A stretch of DNA of 64,000 bases, from the NCBI GenBank assembly GCA_033063855.1, contig CP093830.1, forward strand, positions 854 through 64,853, given 5' to 3'. The notes under the pieces are model-generated. The model made no database searches. It had not been told where the DNA came from and saw only the letters and a program-made list of their open reading frames with translations. This document shows positions 60,301-64,000 of this stretch, one piece after another. Made by a program: the position numbers and the translations under genes. How positions within the stretch are numbered: position 1 is the first letter of the stretch; each line of letters starts with the position of its first letter. This DNA is from Smittia aterrima (taxonomy: Eukaryota; Arthropoda; Insecta; Diptera; Chironomidae).

Positions 60301-63287
60301 CAGACGATACCTTTAATCAAAGTAATTCATAAAGGATTCTCATCGCTTGATTGTTTTCGTCGTCAGTTGAACGACTACTGGTTGGCAATTTTTCTTAGCA
60401 TTCAATGGGAATGGATCACAAGAATATTTTTTATTTTTGTGAAGTATAAACTTTTCTTTGATTCGTTTTCACGTCATTTCCAATTTTGCTAATCTAAAAA
60501 AACCTCACATTTTGAAAACCTGAGTGTTTTTTTGAATTTTTTTTATAAAACAATATTAATATTTCGACAATTTGATATCGCGGTGGACACAACATGAATG
60601 TTTCATATCCTTGATTCACAGTTAGCTGCGCAGTGGAAAGAATGTCTCTTAGATTCTACGCAAAGTGAAATTTTGACGTCATGCTCTAATAAAAAGTTTT
60701 CTCGTTCTCTATAACGAAAAGAGCTAAGTGGCTACGCAAGAAGATATATTCAATTGTGTTGAAAACACTAAATATTTGGTATCGTCCATTGCAAATGATA
60801 GAAGATATAACGGATCGTTCTGATGAAATTTTTTACACCGATTTATTATGATTCATTTTCAACTTATTTCTCATTTTCTTTAAGTTGCAACTTTGCCACA
60901 AGCTTGTCTTCACGTACTGGGGGCTGTAGCTCAGTGGTAGAGCGTTCGCTTCGCATGTGAAAAGTCCCGGGTTCGATCCCTGGCAGCTCCAGTAACTTTT
61001 TTGCAAAATTTTAATTTGAAATTTGAGGAAGATTCGTGAAAATATTAACTAGTTATATACTGACTAAAAGTAATGTAAAACTTTTTTATGATGCTAAAGG
61101 CGTTAATGTTTTTTCTGTTTGCACTCAATTTTGCTCAAATTTTAATTTATGGCGACATACGTTATTTGTAAAAAACCAATCAATCTACCTTCAACAAGAA
61201 GATTATCACTACGTCGACGATGGTTACTTTCTTATTCATCGCAGAAATGAGAACAACTTTCAACTGAAACTCCACGAGATAACATATTCGCGCTTTATCC
61301 TAAATTTTGAACTATTGATGGAATGTCAATTCCTTGGTTTAATTGAATTATTTTACTCGTGCCTTGTCAAAATATAAATCGTCTCTTTTATGTACTCAAT
61401 GATTAAAACACTCGAACAACACTGAAGCGGATGTGATAGAATTTCTTTTCATCTCAAGAGCTCGGATTTTTCATCTTCGTTCGATTTTCGTTTGTGTGGC
61501 TCAGCCGAAGAGGAAAACACTCTAATCTCACCAACTATCGAGACGATATGTGTAAAAACATCAACAGCAACAACAAAGTGCGACAGAGTTGTAAAATGAA
61601 AGATTTATTTATAATGGAGCTGAAAATACTCACAGAAATTGTCTTAGCGTATTGCGAGAGAAAGAAAAGAAATTAAAGACACACATTTGTGCAAGAAGTG
61701 TTCCAGAAAAGAAAGAGCGAGAGGAGAAAAGTTGTTTACAGTTAAAATAGTTTGAATATTAATTTGGTCTTGAAAATTATAAAGGAAACTGAGCGAAAGA
61801 AATTTGAGAAAAATGTGGTAGAGAGCCTAAGCGAAACGATTAATTGAATGTGTTTCCGCTGCCGCATTCTGGACTTTCAATTAATCCGAATATTTTTAAT
61901 TGCATTGAAGCGTGAAATGAGAGAAAATGTATTTAAGCAGAGCTCGCAGTTGATCATGAACTAAGGAAAAACAAAGGATTTTAATATTTGATTCTTATAA
62001 AGCGAGATCATGAACGGAAATAAAAAAAATTTGGTTGCTATTCGAGTAAAGTCTCAAAATGATTGAAAAATGGTTTAAGAAAACAACTCAAGAATCATGT
62101 CTGACAAGCAGCATGATTGTGACAACTATCGATGAAAAAGCAACTACTTGGAAATCATTTCAGAAAATTTTAAGCTGAATATGGGTCAGAAGAGCCACTC
62201 ACGTCGTGATAAAACAATAACGTTAGAATCTCGTTTTGGCGAAACGAGCTGAAAACCGGTTGAGTTATAAGAAGTGTGGTAAATTTAGACTGCTCTCTAG
62301 AGAAAAATCTTGGCGGTTTTGTGGTTGCGATCAACTTATTTGATGAAAAAAACGCCTAATCCAAAAATAATTAGCTCATCACCTTGCAGTGAAAGTTTTA
62401 CTGGAATTTTATTAACGATTACAAACTTTACTCAAAAGAAGAAACATTGCTTAAAATTGACTTTGCTCAGGCAAGAATTTGTTTTATTTGTAATCTGAAC
62501 ACGAACTTTAGAATTTACACGCTGAATTTGGTAACAAACTGAAGAAGCGCGTGAGGTCATCCGGAAATAAGTTCTACGAAAAGACGAACTTTTCTTTTAT
62601 TAAAAATGTTCTGTTCTATAATTTAGATATGAAGAAGAACTTCTTCAGAGAAAACTGGAGAATTTATTGAACGGAAATGATGCGCCGCAAGCAACCGATA
62701 TGGGTCTACACTTTCTACGAAATGTCATGATTATTCTCGCTAATGAAGAGCTTGAGAGAACCTAATGAACGATTTTGCTTACCAGTAGCATATCGTCACA
62801 TCGTCTACTCACTCAACCAGCTCAACGTTTTAAGGCAGTTTCAAGTCGTCGATAATCGACTACTTGATAAGAACTATTCGCAAATGTCTAGCGATTCTGC
62901 GTAGCTTCACATCTCTTCTTATATTCTTGCAGTGTCTTCTATCTCATTTTATTTTTCATTGAGATACTCAAGAATGATTCTCTAAGCACGACTATGTAGC
63001 AAATGTTTTGATCAAAGATCAAAATTCACTTTTACATATTTTTTTACTATGCTACTTTTCACCAAATTCTTCAGCTGCAATCAATTTCAACCACTGCTTC
63101 TTGCATCAGAATGCTAATCCGCACTCGTAAATGTTCTTTGTTCATTGCAGAATCATTACTAAAAAAATTCTCAATTGATTTTCGTGTTACTTTAACTTTG
63201 AATGAGTGTTTCTGTTCATTTCACTTCTTCGATCGAAACTATTCGCAATCTTACCTGATTCTCATCAGTTGTTGTCCGAAAATCCAT
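54372..63287 (-). CDS. Ptpmeg2: Protein tyrosine phosphatase MEG2 (PTPN9), CRAL-TRIO plus PTP domain
   Basis: Ten exons on the minus strand: 63255-63287, 59941-60162, 59107-59337, 56203-56262, 56076-56140, 55300-56012, 55012-55238, 54935-54952, 54668-54857, 54372-54604 (663 aa). The 33-nt first exon MDFRTTTDENQ joins AIKQFIDLLNS, matching PTPN9 (EEEQATKQFL). Residues 12-85 are CRAL-TRIO-N (YLSARKFDVSKAVALYE), then the lipid-binding domain (ALLSPETQKNGLVFIYDMSG; LSLHIPRDSLPIHLGG). An acidic Ser/Thr linker precedes the classical PTP domain: KNRYTDVLCYDHSRV, INANYVDGYKQKNAYISTQG, WPDYG loop (Asp 534) and HCSAGIGRTG with catalytic Cys 579. Vertebrate PTPN9 sits on secretory vesicles, binds phosphoinositides and dephosphorylates NSF and VEGFR/EGFR. 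Introns 1 and 3 are about 3.1 and 2.8 kb; exon 8 is an 18-nt microexon. Confidence 0.93.
58876..58889. promoter_or_regulatory. CRE-type palindrome in Ptpmeg2 intron 3
   Basis: TGGTGACGTCACCA is a perfect 14 bp palindrome with a full TGACGTCA core, inside the 2.8 kb intron (56263-59106). It may be an intronic bZIP site or an internal promoter element; no downstream ORF was found to support the latter. Confidence 0.4.
60163..63254 (-). other. Ptpmeg2 intron 1
   Basis: 3.1 kb intron. Apart from the tRNA-Ala gene I recognise nothing; the 113-codon frame at 61036-61377 (plus) starts with GTG and has no family resemblance. Introns this size are rare in the dense part of the window and often carry regulatory DNA. 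Confidence 0.6.
60920..60991 (+). tRNA. tRNA-Ala (anticodon CGC)
   Basis: 72-nt cloverleaf without intron. The acceptor stem GGGGCTG pairs with CAGCTCC (one G-U), then discriminator A. The D arm is AGCTCAGTGGTAGAGC (A box). The anticodon stem TTCGC/GTGAA encloses loop TTCGCAT with anticodon CGC. The T arm is CCCGGGTTCGATCCCTGG (B box GGTTCGATCC). A T6 run at about 60997 is the Pol III terminator. The G-U at acceptor position 3-70 is the alanyl-tRNA synthetase identity pair. It lies within Ptpmeg2 intron 1 on the opposite strand. Confidence 0.96.
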
Positions 63288-63612
63288 CGTGGAATCAACT
63301 GAAAACACTGAATTTCCTTTTTTCTATGCAATTTGCAATTTTTTCCAACTGAACGGCACCGAGCTTATTTTCAGTTCAAGTGAACGCAGTCGCATAGTTA
63401 GGAGCGTTTAGTTTGTGTTTTCTTTATGAAAACGGTTCTTTTAGCTAAAGTTTATTTTTTAGAGGGCTTGTAGAGAGGGTCTTAATTACTGTTGAGCAAG
63501 TTAATCAGACTTGTTTATCTATTGATTGTGACATCATTCAAAGTGAAGGAGGTGATAAGAAATAATTGCGTTGTTGATTATTTACAAAACATTTCCGCAA
63601 AAAACATATTAT
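63288..63612. promoter_or_regulatory. Divergent promoter region Ptpmeg2 / right-edge gene
   Basis: 325 bp between the Ptpmeg2 start codon (minus) and the ATG at 63613 (plus). TTCAGTT near 63371-63377 could be an initiator for the plus-strand gene. No TATA box or CAACTCT motif. Confidence 0.45.
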
Positions 63613-64000
63613 ATGGAAAATTTGGAGAAAAATTGTGAAATGCTAAAGACTTGGACTATCATCAAGGCAAAGGCTGCTGATGGTGACTCCAATTTGACCA
63701 GGTAAATTGAACTTTGTAATTGATTTTTTAAAACCAAGAAACTTTTCTTAGAAAATATTTTTTATCTATTTTTAGCGATGGTCCCAGCGAAGAAAGTGAC
63801 GGCATTTCTGTCATTAGCGACTCGGAAGTTTACAAGACGACTGCGTCAAATAATGTTAGTGACAGTGAAGAGAAAACAGTGACGACAGAAGATGTTGAGA
63901 GTGACGGCGATCTTGATTATTTACCATTAACTCCTCCAACTACTCCGGAAATATTTACAAAATCCGGGACCTTGAAAGAAAGAGCAGACGTCAAAGAGAC
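63613..64000 (+). CDS. N-terminus of an acidic protein, possibly CCPG1-like (cut by window edge)
   Basis: Two exons visible: 63613-63701 and 63776 to the window end, in one frame through a 74 bp intron with an AG/GTAAAT donor. The protein starts MENLEKNCEMLKTWTIIKAK and continues SDGPSEESDGISVISDSE, then an acidic Ser/Thr-rich stretch and LDYLPLTPPTTPEIF. WTII followed by an acidic Ser-Asp region is the layout of the LC3-interacting region near the N-terminus of vertebrate CCPG1 (WTVI followed by acidic residues), an ER-phagy receptor. The resemblance is short and could be chance. The coiled coil and membrane segment that would decide lie beyond the window. Divergent from Ptpmeg2. Confidence 0.55.

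Noticed and set aside
61036..61377. 113-codon plus-strand frame downstream of the tRNA
   Set aside because: It starts with GTG, lies in Ptpmeg2 intron 1, and shows no domain, signal peptide or splice partner. Probably chance.
1..64000. CRISPR arrays, operons, insertion sequences, riboswitches, phage or plasmid modules
   Set aside because: None is present. The window is spliced eukaryotic nuclear DNA; short A/T tracts and trinucleotide runs explain the repeat-like impressions.

Overview
The window is animal nuclear DNA, almost certainly from an insect and most likely a nematoceran fly such as a chironomid midge (inference). The support is AT-rich DNA, many 52-77 bp GT-AG introns, a Cactus-type IkB, a wacky/WAC homologue, Ptpmeg2, THOC7 and a nuclear tRNA-Ala gene. 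There is no sign of operons, CRISPR, insertion sequences or bacterial genes. I assembled exon chains by hand from reading frame, GT-AG sites and family alignment recalled from knowledge; every complete CDS listed sums to a multiple of three.

Left part (1-28.6 kb, gene-poor). A decayed Hsp90 fragment lies at about 1.08-1.52 kb on the minus strand. It is followed by the WAC/wacky homologue (+), a TATA-driven gene for a secreted cuticle-like protein (+), a 13.7 kb stretch with no recognisable coding sequence, a glycosyltransferase family 92 gene (+), and a tandem pair of small secreted paralogues that I do not recognise (-). A further 4 kb without genes separates these from the next region.

Right part (28.6-64 kb, gene-dense). 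Genes almost strictly alternate in strand: SNRK kinase (+), ZFAND4-like Ubl/AN1 protein (-), cactus (+), RBMX2 (-), acetyl-CoA hydrolase/CoA-transferase (+), CLCC1-like ER membrane protein (-), HMG20 (-), PHF13/23-like PHD protein (+), PGS1 (-), THOC7 (+), Ptpmeg2 (-, 8.9 kb, with a tRNA-Ala gene on the opposite strand of its first intron), and the start of a gene at the right edge whose N-terminus faintly recalls CCPG1 (+). Neighbours therefore share short divergent promoter regions (167-784 bp) and short convergent 3' regions with facing poly(A) signals. Mostly these are unrelated housekeeping functions: splicing (RBMX2, WAC), mRNA export (THOC7), chromatin (HMG20, PHF13/23), mitochondrial lipid and CoA metabolism (PGS1, CoA-transferase), ER physiology (CLCC1), signalling (SNRK, cactus, Ptpmeg2).

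No clearly new multi-gene system is visible. The observations most worth checking are the small secreted paralogue pair, exon-end duplications at two introns of the CoA-transferase gene (a possible trace of intron gain), a 16-base element next to the poly(A) signals of two separate genes, a shared motif in three divergent promoters, and the Hsp90 relic.
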